This document shows, one piece after another, positions 1-6,227 of a stretch of DNA of 8,065 nucleotides (the stretch's first letter is position 1; every line of letters begins with the position of its first letter). A program made the translations under genes and the position numbers. Origin of the DNA: an uncultured Bacilli bacterium (GTDB lineage: Bacteria; Bacillota_I; Bacilli_A; RF39; UBA660); NCBI GenBank assembly GCA_948552115.1, contig CAOWNX010000031.1:1-8065 (forward strand), given 5' to 3'. Below the pieces are notes generated by a model that was not told the origin of the DNA, did not search any database, and saw only the letters and a list, made by a program, of their open reading frames with translations.

Positions 1-45
1 CTAAGTGATTTCAACAATAAAAACAAGAAAACAAAGGAAAAGTAA
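1..45 (+). CDS. Possible C-terminal tail of an upstream gene (partial)
   Basis: The first forward frame is open from the window edge to a TAA at 43-45 and encodes 14 residues, LSDFNNKNKKTKEK. A lysine-rich end is a common way for a protein of a low-GC bacterium to finish. The other two forward frames are closed almost at once (TAA at 2-4, TGA at 6-8). Nothing can be said about function. The alternative is that this is plain intergenic sequence, since a 15-codon open stretch is weak evidence. Confidence 0.3.
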   Translation, partial: LSDFNNKNKKTKEK

Positions 46-67
46 TCATTCATAGATAAAAAATTAT

Positions 68-238
68 ATGGACAATTTAGTATCATTCGAAGAAATCATA
101 AAATTACCAAATCAAATATTACAAGACTTTAAAGAGTATCAAGAGTATGCTTCATTAATATCCAAAGAAACTTATGAAACCTTTGATATCCAAAAATTAA
201 AAATGGATATTATAAAATTACAAGCTGTTATGAAGTGA
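68..238 (+). CDS. Small hypothetical protein, 56 aa
   Basis: Not recognised. An ATG at 68 opens a 56-residue frame that begins MDNLVSFEEIIKLPNQ and ends LQAVMK. It is charged and probably helical, with no membrane segment, so it is not a holin despite lying in a lysis-type cassette. The ribosome binding site is poor: the nearest purine-rich stretch, AAAGGAAAAG, lies about 28 bases upstream. The TGA stop at 236-238 overlaps a possible GTG start of the next gene at 235 and lies 8 bases before its ATG at 247, which suggests coupled translation. Its position and protein-like composition favour a real gene, but the weak start leaves doubt. Confidence 0.5.
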   Translation: MDNLVSFEEIIKLPNQILQDFKEYQEYASLISKETYETFDIQKLKMDIIKLQAVMK

Positions 239-246
239 AAGAAAAC

Positions 247-537
247 ATGAAAGTAAGAACATATAAAGATCAAATTGGAGAGTATGTAGAAAAAGAAATC
301 AATGCCCAAAGATGGATGACGAATTTTTATCATGCAATATTAAACGTAGCCAAAAAACTAACCGAAAAAGAAGCTACGTTTTTAGTAGAAATCTATTTCA
401 GAAATAATACAGAAGAAAATGTATGTGAAAAATTAGGTTATTGTCGGAATACATTAAGAAAAATCAGAAATAGTTGCTTAGTGAAACTGTGGATAGAATT
501 AGAACCAATAACAAAAGAAAGGAAGGTCTCACAATGA
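247..537 (+). CDS. ArpU/RinA-like phage transcriptional regulator (sigma region 4-type HTH), 96 aa
   Basis: This small basic protein has the layout of the ArpU/RinA-type regulators that control late genes in phages of Gram-positive bacteria. The C-terminal half contains a helix beginning LTEKEATFLVEIYF, a turn, then VCEKLGYCRNTLRKIR, which reads like the helix-turn-helix of sigma-70 region 4 (helix, LG turn, recognition helix with R/K residues). I infer DNA binding; no target operator is visible. I chose ATG 247; an in-frame GTG at 235 would add four residues (MKEN) and overlap the previous stop. Neither has a strong ribosome binding site. The TGA stop (535-537) overlaps the ATG of the endolysin as ATGA, so the two are translationally coupled. 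In well-known phages this family usually lies near the packaging genes, so direct linkage to a lysin is less usual. Family call is moderate; coding call is good. Confidence 0.75.
   Translation: MKVRTYKDQIGEYVEKEINAQRWMTNFYHAILNVAKKLTEKEATFLVEIYFRNNTEENVCEKLGYCRNTLRKIRNSCLVKLWIELEPITKERKVSQ
520..526 (+). promoter_or_regulatory. Ribosome binding site that fixes the endolysin start
   Basis: AGGAAGG ends 7 bases before the ATG at 534. It decides against the longer in-frame start at ATG 474, which has no comparable site and would overlap the upstream regulator by more than 60 bases. Confidence 0.75.
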
Positions 538-1331
538 CAGACAAAATAATACAAGAATCAAAGAAAAGAATTACCCAAAATTTCAGTCAAAATCATAAAG
601 GAATTGACTTCGGAGCAAGAAAAGAAGAACAAGAAAATAGAGTATTTGCCCATTCCAAAGGGATCGTAAAAAAGACAGTAACGAAAGCATCACGCTATCC
701 ATACAATGACGGTTCTATAAAAACTTATGGAAATTATGTTGACATTGATCATGGAAATGGATTGATAACTCGATATGCTCATTTAAAAGAAGTAAATGTA
801 AAAGTTGGGGAGTCTGTACAATCTACTACACAAATTGGGATTATGGGAACTACAGGTTATGTAACTGGAAGACATCTCCATTTTGAAGTACTGAAAAACA
901 ATCGCAGAATCAATCCATATCCTTACCTAACACAAGATTTTGAAAATACAAAGAAAGAGATTTATTATCAAAGTCATGATAGCAAATACCAGTGGAATCC
1001 AAATGTTTCGATTGGATCGAAAGAATATGCTGGAAACTTTGGCTATCCAATCGATGCTGTATATATGGATTCTTATCGAATACGAGTTCATGATATGGTA
1101 AAAAACGAATGGCTTCCTTGGGTCGAAAATCGTAATGACTATGCCGGAAATTATAACAATGCGATGGATGGAATTCAAATTGATCATGGAAAAAAGAAAA
1201 AACTAAAATATCGTGCCCACACAAAAGGTGGAACTTGGCTATCTTGGGTAAGTGGTTATAATAACACTCCAAATGGCTATGCTGGAATCTATGGTCGCCC
1301 CATCGATGCAATCGAAGTAAAATTTTTTTAA
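534..1331 (+). CDS. M23 family peptidoglycan endopeptidase (phage-type endolysin) with C-terminal wall-binding repeats, 265 aa
   Basis: This is a zinc metallopeptidase that should cut peptidoglycan cross-bridges or stem peptides. Residues about 18-130 form the M23/LytM fold. They carry HKGID (H21 and D25, zinc ligands), GNYVDIDHGNG, YAHL (H83), a GIMGTTGYVTG turn, and HLHFEV (H114, and H116 as third zinc ligand). All the family's key residues are present, so it should be active. There is no signal peptide, which fits release by a holin or another phage route and argues against a secreted housekeeping hydrolase. Residues about 143-265 hold three copies of a unit of the form Y-x-x-H, then W-x-x-W, then YAG-x-x-G-x-P-I-D-A-I, resembling the clostridial hydrophobic (ChW) wall-binding repeats. 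YAG lies at residues 165, 203 and 249; the first copy is the most divergent. The start overlaps the regulator stop, and the stop codon shares a base with the next gene's ribosome binding site. Confidence 0.93.
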   Translation: MTDKIIQESKKRITQNFSQNHKGIDFGARKEEQENRVFAHSKGIVKKTVTKASRYPYNDGSIKTYGNYVDIDHGNGLITRYAHLKEVNVKVGESVQSTTQIGIMGTTGYVTGRHLHFEVLKNNRRINPYPYLTQDFENTKKEIYYQSHDSKYQWNPNVSIGSKEYAGNFGYPIDAVYMDSYRIRVHDMVKNEWLPWVENRNDYAGNYNNAMDGIQIDHGKKKKLKYRAHTKGGTWLSWVSGYNNTPNGYAGIYGRPIDAIEVKFF

Positions 1332-1337
1332 GGAGGT
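1331..1337 (+). promoter_or_regulatory. Near-perfect Shine-Dalgarno for the LysM gene
   Basis: AGGAGGT overlaps the last base of the endolysin stop codon and lies 8 bases before ATG 1346. It is one of the strongest sites in the window and supports the small LysM frame as a translated gene. Confidence 0.7.
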
Positions 1338-1345
1338 CAAATAAA

Positions 1346-1540
1346 ATGAAACAAAAAAAAGCACCAATTGATATTATTTATACAACAAAGCAGGGAGAAA
1401 CTTGGGAAGAAATTGGAAAATTCTATCATATCTCGATGGAAGAATTAATGGAATATAACCAAAAATGCAAACTGACTCCAGGAAGTGAAATTAGAATCCC
1501 ATGCTATACTATTTTTGTTCAAGATTCGGGAAAAAAATGA
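1346..1540 (+). CDS. Free-standing LysM-domain protein, 64 aa
   Basis: Residues about 11-53 match one LysM domain: IYTTKQGETWEEIGKFY is the first strand and helix, SMEELMEYNQ the second helix, and LTPGSEIRIP the last strand with its usual G-x-x-I-x-IP ending. LysM binds N-acetylglucosamine-containing polymers such as peptidoglycan, and in phages also occurs in tail-hub proteins. There is no signal peptide or membrane segment and nothing else in the protein, so it may work beside the endolysin as a separately made wall-binding part, or be an intracellular phage assembly factor. It follows the endolysin by 14 bases. Two cysteines (C41, C53) flank the last LysM strand. The gene ends at a TGA immediately followed by TAA, and protein-like sequence continues in another frame, so the original protein could have been longer. 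Confidence 0.8.
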   Translation: MKQKKAPIDIIYTTKQGETWEEIGKFYHISMEELMEYNQKCKLTPGSEIRIPCYTIFVQDSGKK

Positions 1541-1853
1541 TAATCAGATAATGCATAGAACAAAAGAGTTGTGTGAAATATTAGAAGTCATTCGTGAAAA
1601 TGGAGGACTCATATTTTTTATTCCTCCATTTAAATCAAATCGAATATTGAATCCATTTTGCCAAAGAAAAAACTTTTCATCTTGGAGATTGACTATCAGG
1701 GAACAATCTTAAGAGACAACAAGCTTAGAAAAAGGAATACAGAAGATTCCATCATTCAAAATTGTGCAAACAAATAAGAAAAAAATTTAGAACATACTCT
1801 AAGAAAGAAAAGAGAAGAAATCTTCGCCTTACAAAATATTCTCAAAAATGTAA
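1541..1853 (+). pseudogene. Intergenic stretch with possible decayed coding fragments
   Basis: No intact gene is visible on either strand. Three protein-like pieces follow one another. From ATG 1551 one frame reads MHRTKELCEILEVIRENGG and on into a hydrophobic patch, LIFFIPPF. From 1634 a second frame, the same as that of the LysM gene, stays open for 47 codons and contains KKKLFILEIDYQGTILR before a TAA at 1775-1777. After that stop the same frame stays open for 40 more codons (1778-1897), containing LRKKREEIFALQNILK. One or two frameshifts plus one nonsense change would join them. I do not recognise the protein. Chance open frames in AT-rich DNA are the main alternative. Confidence 0.3.
1598..1631. 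repeat. Perfect 10-bp inverted repeat (hairpin)
   Basis: AAATGGAGGA (1598-1607) and TCCTCCATTT (1622-1631) are exact reverse complements separated by 14 bases. On the + strand no T-run follows the right arm, so it is not a standard terminator; a T-rich stretch lies inside the loop instead. On the - strand the stem is followed by only a short T-run. It may slow or protect the 3' end of the phage-like transcript, or be a protein-binding palindrome. Function unknown. Confidence 0.45.
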
Positions 1854-1882
1854 TTGTAATTTTCATAACTTTCCTTTATAAT
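1854..1882 (+). promoter_or_regulatory. Sigma-A-type promoter of the surface operon
   Basis: TTGTAA (1854-1859) and a perfect TATAAT (1877-1882) are separated by 17 bases. Transcription should begin near 1889, giving a leader of about 20 bases before ATG 1912. A second perfect TATAAT lies at 1888-1893 but has no good -35 at the right distance. No clear operator palindrome overlaps the promoter. Confidence 0.6.
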
Positions 1883-1911
1883 CTAGATATAATAGAATAG
1901 AGGGTAACAAA

Positions 1912-3765
1912 ATGGTAGAATTAAGAAATGTAACCAAATCAGATACTGGTGTCTGGTTAAATCAAATGAATTATCATTTTCAAAAAACGGGTTTATATGG
2001 ATTATTAGGATCAAAAAAAGAACGAGCTACCTTTTTAAAATTAATTAGCATGGAAGATTTAGACTTTGAAGGAAGTATTCTTTATCATGGTCAAAACATA
2101 CTTCCCCATGACACACACGAATTTATCGAAAAAAACGTTTGCGTTCTCTCATCCATCTCTATAGAAGAAAATAAATCCCTTCTTGGAAATTTAAAAGATT
2201 CAAAAGCTAAAGAAGAAGAGATTATAAAAGATTTAAAAAGATTTGGACTCGAAGAAATGGGACGCAAACGCGTCAAAACCTTGACCGAAGAAGAAAAGAA
2301 AGTCGTTCAAATTCTAAAAGCCATCTATACCAAAAAAGAGCTCTATATTTTAGACGAAGAGGACATCGCATTTCATTCAAACTACCAAAAGAAAATATGG
2401 AAAAAAATCGAATCATTAAGTAAAAAAGCATTAGTCATCATTGGACTTTCTAAAAAGAAAGCACTACAAGACATTCACTTTCTCCATGTAGAAAATGGCA
2501 ACTTAAAAGAAGAAAGAGAAGAACAAGAACTTGTCCCAAAAAAAGAAGAAATGACTCCAACAACAAAAAAAGTAGAAAAAGAAAAAAGATTAACATCTAT
2601 TTTCTTCTTTGCCTTTATCTTCTTCTTTCTCTTTACCGCTTTAACATTTCAAACCATTCGTTCTCATAACATTCACTATGAGACACTAAAACATGAAAAT
2701 GAATGGGAAATATTCTTAAAATTAAAAGGGCAATCGATGAGTGAAGAAGAAATCAAACACTTGAGTGAAATCGCCCACATAAGCTTTGGAAAAAGTTATT
2801 CTGAAATCGGGACCTTCATGGGCCTTTCTGGGAAAAAAGCGGTTACCTCATCGGACTATCCAATCTTTTACAATGCCGTAATGTCCATTCCAGTCTTTTA
2901 TGTCATTGACGACAATACAAACATAGATTTACTGATAGGGGAACTACCGAAAAATGAAAGTGAAATAGTCATTACCAAAACGGTTGCCGACTTTATCTTA
3001 TACAAAGGAATTTTAACAACTGAAAATAACTTCTTGGAACCAAAAAATTATGAAGAACTGATTGCTTCTGCAAACAATGTTTCTTATGGTGGAATTCCTG
3101 TAAAAATTGTAGGAATCACAAATGATAAATTCGAAAGCAAAGACACCTTCAAAACAAAAAAAGAAAGTGAACTAACCAAAGAAGAATACTATTCCTATCA
3201 AGATTTTAGTGACCGCAATGCCAACTATCATATTACCTATGTAAATGAATACTTTAATAACTATATCAAACTTGAAAGTCATGGAAAAAAGATTTCTGAA
3301 AACATTACGGAACTTCGTGTTATGCCAAAAAATAAAGAAGCCTTACAAGAAATCATTAATACATACTCCAATTCTAGAATAGAAATTGAATCAATTGTAA
3401 GTAATCGTTTAGAAAAATATGAACCTCTTTTAAAAGCGTTAAAAGTAATTGGAAGCATTTTAACATTTATCTTTATTCTTTGTTTCTTTCTGCAAGTACT
3501 ATATATCATTGTATACGATATTAAATATCTAAAGAAAAAAGAAGCAAAAATAATCAAAGAACTAACTATTTTATTAAGTTTCGGCTGCATCTTAGGACTT
3601 CTACTATATTTTGGATACACCGCATTAATTAATATCTTTATTTCTCACAAACTATTTATCTATTTCCACATTTTAGAAATTCATTTATTCCCAGCTTTAC
3701 TCATCATCCTATGTACTTATACCATCACATATTGCTTAATAAAATATTTTTCTAGCGAAACTTAG
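1912..3765 (+). CDS. Degenerate ABC ATPase domain fused to an FtsX/MacB-like permease, 617 aa
   Basis: Residues 1-200 follow the layout of an ABC nucleotide-binding domain: MVELRNVTK at the start, GLYGLLG before Walker A, a helical insert, ELYILDEE as Walker B, and a final LHVENGNL. The nucleotide-handling motifs are mostly gone. Walker A reads GSKKERAT, a residue short and without the glycines and the invariant lysine. The Q-loop glutamine is absent, the LSGGE signature reads LTEEE, the D-loop is lost, and the H-loop reads IIGLSK without histidine. Walker B D148 and E149 remain. A charged linker (about 198-226) leads to a membrane segment (228-248), a large outer domain (about 250-510) and three more segments (about 511-535, 550-575 and 586-610): the four-helix FtsX/MacB topology. 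It leads an operon with two module proteins after a 32-base gap. It probably cannot hydrolyse ATP alone; it may be a scaffold or sensor, or borrow another ATPase. Initiation is supported by GAGGG 7 bases before ATG. Confidence 0.92.
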   Translation: MVELRNVTKSDTGVWLNQMNYHFQKTGLYGLLGSKKERATFLKLISMEDLDFEGSILYHGQNILPHDTHEFIEKNVCVLSSISIEENKSLLGNLKDSKAKEEEIIKDLKRFGLEEMGRKRVKTLTEEEKKVVQILKAIYTKKELYILDEEDIAFHSNYQKKIWKKIESLSKKALVIIGLSKKKALQDIHFLHVENGNLKEEREEQELVPKKEEMTPTTKKVEKEKRLTSIFFFAFIFFFLFTALTFQTIRSHNIHYETLKHENEWEIFLKLKGQSMSEEEIKHLSEIAHISFGKSYSEIGTFMGLSGKKAVTSSDYPIFYNAVMSIPVFYVIDDNTNIDLLIGELPKNESEIVITKTVADFILYKGILTTENNFLEPKNYEELIASANNVSYGGIPVKIVGITNDKFESKDTFKTKKESELTKEEYYSYQDFSDRNANYHITYVNEYFNNYIKLESHGKKISENITELRVMPKNKEALQEIINTYSNSRIEIESIVSNRLEKYEPLLKALKVIGSILTFIFILCFFLQVLYIIVYDIKYLKKKEAKIIKELTILLSFGCILGLLLYFGYTALINIFISHKLFIYFHILEIHLFPALLIILCTYTITYCLIKYFSSET

Positions 3766-3783
3766 AATACCATAGAAAATAAT

Positions 3784-3790
3784 AGGAGAG
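3784..3790 (+). promoter_or_regulatory. Shine-Dalgarno of the 809-aa gene
   Basis: AGGAGAG lies 7 bases before ATG 3798 in the 32-base gap after the permease gene. I see no promoter or terminator in this gap, which supports one transcript. Confidence 0.65.
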
Positions 3791-3797
3791 ACGCAAA

Positions 3798-6227
3798 ATG
3801 AACAAAAAAGAAAAAACAGAAATTACCAAAGAAATTCAAAATTTAAAAGAATTAAGTGAACAAGCTTTAGACACCTTACAAAATGATTCTGATTTGATTC
3901 AAGAAATGGATCAGAATATGATCGAAAGCAATGAATCCTTCCAAAATAGTGTAGAAGAACTTTTGGTTCCAGAAGAAATCATAGAAGAAAAACAAGAATC
4001 TGATCCAAATTCACCAAAAGAAAAGAAAAATCCATTTCAAAAAGTAAAAGAAAAATGGAGTTCACTATCCAAAAAAACAAAAATTGGTATCATCGTAGGT
4101 TCCATTCTTATCATCATACTGATTGGAATAGGACTATTCTTTTTACTAAGAAAAGAAGAAAAACAAGAAAACAAACCAAAAGTTCCAGATGTCATTGTCG
4201 AATTAGAAAATTATCGCTACCAAAACGGTACCTTAATCTTCCTAAATCGTCAAAAGAAAGAATTAGGCTCATACACCTGCAAAAACCAAGACCAAGAATT
4301 ATGCTATATTGTCGATTATAATGATGAAGATAACTTTGATGAACCAAAAATGATCTATGAAGATGGATCATCCATTCCACTACGCAGCAAAATCATTTTA
4401 GACCGTTACGTATTTCTACATGATGAAACAGAAGAAAAGAGTGGGCTCATAATCCTTTATGATATTCAAGAACAAAAAGAAATCGACACCTTCCAAAGCG
4501 TAAAGGGTTACGAAATGCTAGAAAATATGGTAGTTTTAAAAAATAAAACCAGTCAATATGGTTTATATCGTCTAACCAATGAAGGGTTAGAAAATGTTTT
4601 ACCATCGGAATACGATTACATTGGAGTCATTGAACACAATAAAAACCAAATCAACAAAGTAGTAACCAAACAAAATGGAAAATGGAATTTAACCGATTTA
4701 GAAAATAAAACACTTACCAAAGCTCTTTCAGAAGAAATTAGAGATTATAATGATTACTCCATTAAAACAATCAATGAAGCAGGAGAATACCATGTCTTTG
4801 ACTACAACAACAACCAAATTGCCAAAGAAGGATATGACTACATTGATTTACTGGACAACTACATGCTTTTAATTAAAGAAAACAAAATGTATATCCGAGA
4901 TTATGAAAATCACAAAATGAATGCTGTTGGAATCGACTTAGAATATGATAGCTACATTCCAACATCTACTTATAATAAAGATTCAAAAAAATTAATCACA
5001 ACCGATAAAAGTTATGAAATTAGTTATCAGGGAAGTTTCATGAAAATCGAAGTATCGAAACCATATACCCTAGAAACGAAAACAGTGAACTTAAATGAAG
5101 GAAGAGTAAGTAAAAATTTAAAAAATCTTGAATATTTTGATGGCACCTTATACATTTATACAGATGAGAAAAAAGAAAATCTTATTGGAACATACACGTG
5201 TAATAATAAAAACAACATCGATGATAATACCAATAATTTAACCTATTGTAAAATGGCCAAAGAATCATTCTATCAAGACAACGACATTGAAATCAATCAT
5301 ACTGATTCCCTAGGAGTCTTACCAATTTATAATAATCGCTATGCATTCATATATGATACCAGTAGCAGAGATAATGAACCAACCATTCATTTATATGATA
5401 TGCTAGAAAGTACATCACTTGCCAAATATAAGAGTGTAGATGCAAGTAGTTATAACAAAGAAGAAAATGTAAACTTTGTTTCAACAAACAACTTAGAAAT
5501 TATGGCCGAAAACAAAAATGGAAAATTTGGTATCATTCGTATCAAAGAACAGAGTGTTGAAGGAGTCATAGACTTTACATTAAATCATATTGAAAAAATA
5601 GGTATGAAATACATTTTCCAAGACGATGGGGGATATTACCTAGCAAGTCACGAAGGAAAAAGAGAAACTTCTTCTGCTACCAATAAAATAAGAAATTATA
5701 ATGAAACTGCCCAATATGTTACGCGAATGAATGATGGAAAATACTATCTTTATCCGTATCAAATGGAAGAAGACAAAACAGATAAAGAAGATAGCGAAAA
5801 AGATAAAATATCTTATGACTTAAAAGGGTATGATTATATTGCTCTTTATGACGAATATTATGCAACCGTAAATAATAAAACATTAAATCTCTATTCCTAT
5901 AAAAAACCAGATTATAATTTTATTGAAGAAGGAATTTTATTAGAAAAAGAGAATTATTATGGTGAAGGAACCCTTGCCTTTAAAATTAATTTTGGAAAAA
6001 ACAATGCTAGCATCGAAATTGGAACCAAAGACGACAAATACAAAGCACCAAGAAATGTTTCACTTGTAATAAAAGAAACAGATAATCCTGTTGTAAAACC
6101 AAACGATTCCAAAGACGAAAATAATGAAGACGATAAAAAAACTCCTACTTCGACCAATACAACAGTCAAACCGACAACTAGCGAAGAACCAAAAAAAGAA
6201 ACGGATTCGAATCATGGAAACGAATGA
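3798..6227 (+). CDS. Single-pass membrane protein with two copies of a WG-like extracytoplasmic module, 809 aa
   Basis: No named family is recognised. Residues 1-94 are acidic, probably helical, and should be cytoplasmic, ending in a lysine-rich stop-transfer patch. Residues 95-117 (IGIIVGSILIIILIGIGLFF) are the only membrane segment. The remainder should lie outside. It holds two related modules, about 142-372 and 447-702. Each begins with an NGTL/DGTL strand and an LGSYTC or IGTYTC strand. Later come RYVFLHD or RYAFIYD, LYD, a SVK or SVD turn, YGLYRL or FGIIRI, an EEIRDYN or NKIRNYN segment, and GYDYI followed by a tyrosine-rich strand. FGIIRI, KWNLTD and GYDYI recall WG-type repeats and suggest a beta-propeller-like fold. 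Its only four cysteines form one pair per module (C161/C169, C468/C484). The C-terminal 50 residues are a hydrophilic T/S/P/E/K-rich tail. The following gene starts inside its last codons and encodes a third copy of the module. Confidence 0.93.
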   Translation: MNKKEKTEITKEIQNLKELSEQALDTLQNDSDLIQEMDQNMIESNESFQNSVEELLVPEEIIEEKQESDPNSPKEKKNPFQKVKEKWSSLSKKTKIGIIVGSILIIILIGIGLFFLLRKEEKQENKPKVPDVIVELENYRYQNGTLIFLNRQKKELGSYTCKNQDQELCYIVDYNDEDNFDEPKMIYEDGSSIPLRSKIILDRYVFLHDETEEKSGLIILYDIQEQKEIDTFQSVKGYEMLENMVVLKNKTSQYGLYRLTNEGLENVLPSEYDYIGVIEHNKNQINKVVTKQNGKWNLTDLENKTLTKALSEEIRDYNDYSIKTINEAGEYHVFDYNNNQIAKEGYDYIDLLDNYMLLIKENKMYIRDYENHKMNAVGIDLEYDSYIPTSTYNKDSKKLITTDKSYEISYQGSFMKIEVSKPYTLETKTVNLNEGRVSKNLKNLEYFDGTLYIYTDEKKENLIGTYTCNNKNNIDDNTNNLTYCKMAKESFYQDNDIEINHTDSLGVLPIYNNRYAFIYDTSSRDNEPTIHLYDMLESTSLAKYKSVDASSYNKEENVNFVSTNNLEIMAENKNGKFGIIRIKEQSVEGVIDFTLNHIEKIGMKYIFQDDGGYYLASHEGKRETSSATNKIRNYNETAQYVTRMNDGKYYLYPYQMEEDKTDKEDSEKDKISYDLKGYDYIALYDEYYATVNNKTLNLYSYKKPDYNFIEEGILLEKENYYGEGTLAFKINFGKNNASIEIGTKDDKYKAPRNVSLVIKETDNPVVKPNDSKDENNEDDKKTPTSTNTTVKPTTSEEPKKETDSNHGNE
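4221..4913 (+). repeat. Module copy A (residues 142-372 of the 809-aa protein)
   Basis: This is the first of three related modules. Landmarks in order: NGTLIFLN, LGSYTC, C169 after seven residues, IPLRSKIILDRYVFLHD, LYDI, QSVKGY, YGLYRL, KWNLTD, EEIRDYNDY, YHVFDYNN, GYDYIDLLDNY and MYIRDY. The match to the other copies is at protein level; the DNA has diverged. Confidence 0.7.
5136..5903 (+). repeat. Module copy B (residues 447-702 of the 809-aa protein)
   Basis: Landmarks in the same order as copy A: DGTLYIYT, IGTYTC, C484 after a long asparagine-rich loop of 15 residues, LPIYNNRYAFIYD, LYDM, KSVDAS, FGIIRI, GGYYLAS, NKIRNYN, KYYLYPY, a charged insert of about 20 residues, GYDYIALYDEYY and LNLYSYKK. 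It is longer than copy A because of the cysteine loop and the charged insert. Confidence 0.7.

Noticed and set aside
474..533. Upstream ATG extending the endolysin by 20 residues
   Set aside because: It lacks a ribosome binding site, overlaps the regulator gene, and the M23 domain is complete from ATG 534, which has AGGAAGG at good spacing.
910..1311. Open frame on the - strand opposite the endolysin
   Set aside because: It lies entirely against an M23 gene with all catalytic motifs, its product is histidine/phenylalanine-rich nonsense, and no ribosome binding site is evident.
1485..1712. 75-residue + strand frame overlapping the end of the LysM gene
   Set aside because: It begins inside the LysM domain codons without a ribosome binding site. 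Only its later part looks protein-like, so I treat it as part of the decayed stretch.
2091..3620. - strand frames opposite the permease gene
   Set aside because: They are antisense shadows of a continuous 617-codon gene with clear domain structure.
4055..4321. 88-residue + strand frame inside the 809-aa gene
   Set aside because: It is an out-of-frame shadow rich in R/H/K, with no start signal.
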